The notes under the pieces are model-generated. The model had not been told where the DNA came from. It saw only the letters and a list, made by a program, of their open reading frames with translations, and did not search any database. 6,886 bases of DNA from a bacterium. GTDB lineage: Bacteria; UBA9089; JAHJRX01. This document shows positions 6,839 through 6,886 of this stretch, piece after piece. The first letter of the stretch is position 1, and each line of letters starts with the position of its first letter. The translations under genes were made by a program, and so were the position numbers. The stretch is taken from contig JASEGW010000080.1 in assembly GCA_030017825.1 (NCBI GenBank), positions 1-6,886 of the forward strand, written 5' to 3'.

Positions 6839-6884
6839 CTATTTAGCAATGTTCAATATAACAACATATTTCCTTAGTGCGAAG
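6834..6884. repeat. Right copy of ~51-bp terminal inverted repeat (putative mobile-element end)
   Basis: Reverse complement of positions 1-51 with a single mismatch. It reads tGTAACTATTTAGC from the unique DNA outward, so the element body would lie to the right of the window. It begins within the last two codons of the putative fifth operon gene. The 8 bases flanking each copy on the unique side (51-58 and 6827-6834) do not match, so the two copies are not the two ends of one simple insertion into a single site. Confidence 0.75.
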
Positions 6885-6886
6885 TT

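Overview
The window is AT-rich DNA (GC roughly 30% by eye) from a diderm bacterium. It encodes a FadL/OmpP1-type outer-membrane barrel, two lipoproteins and a protein ending in an Omp85-type barrel. All of these need an outer membrane. No gene fixes the phylum. The domain combinations and low GC suit an uncultivated Gram-negative lineage, but that is only an impression.

Layout. Positions 1-51 and 6834-6884 carry the same roughly 51-bp sequence in inverted orientation, differing at one base. They look like the ends of a multicopy mobile element lying outside the window on both sides. Inside the left copy is an intrinsic terminator (72-124) facing leftward, and then the leftward OmpP1/FadL gene (136-1461). 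Its real start is the second Met, which has a strong ribosome binding site. The divergent spacer 1462-1712 holds a near-consensus sigma70 promoter for the rightward operon and a weaker candidate for the leftward gene.

The rightward operon is tightly packed: a small TPR lipoprotein, a CsgG/LpoB-like lipoprotein (8-nt overlap), a 922-residue fusion of HEXXH metalloprotease, six-bladed TolB-like propeller and Omp85-like barrel (5-nt gap), and a GT4 glycosyltransferase (11-nt overlap). A further reading frame begins with another 11-nt overlap. It stops just inside the right-hand repeat, so a fifth operon gene appears to have been cut by the element.

How the genes may work together (inference). 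Two outer-membrane-anchored lipoproteins are co-translated with an outer-membrane protease/barrel protein, which suggests one envelope assembly, processing or export complex. The glycosyltransferase, and possibly the lost fifth gene, link it to surface polysaccharide or glycoconjugate synthesis. The three-domain fusion and its lipoprotein partners are the most interesting content here.
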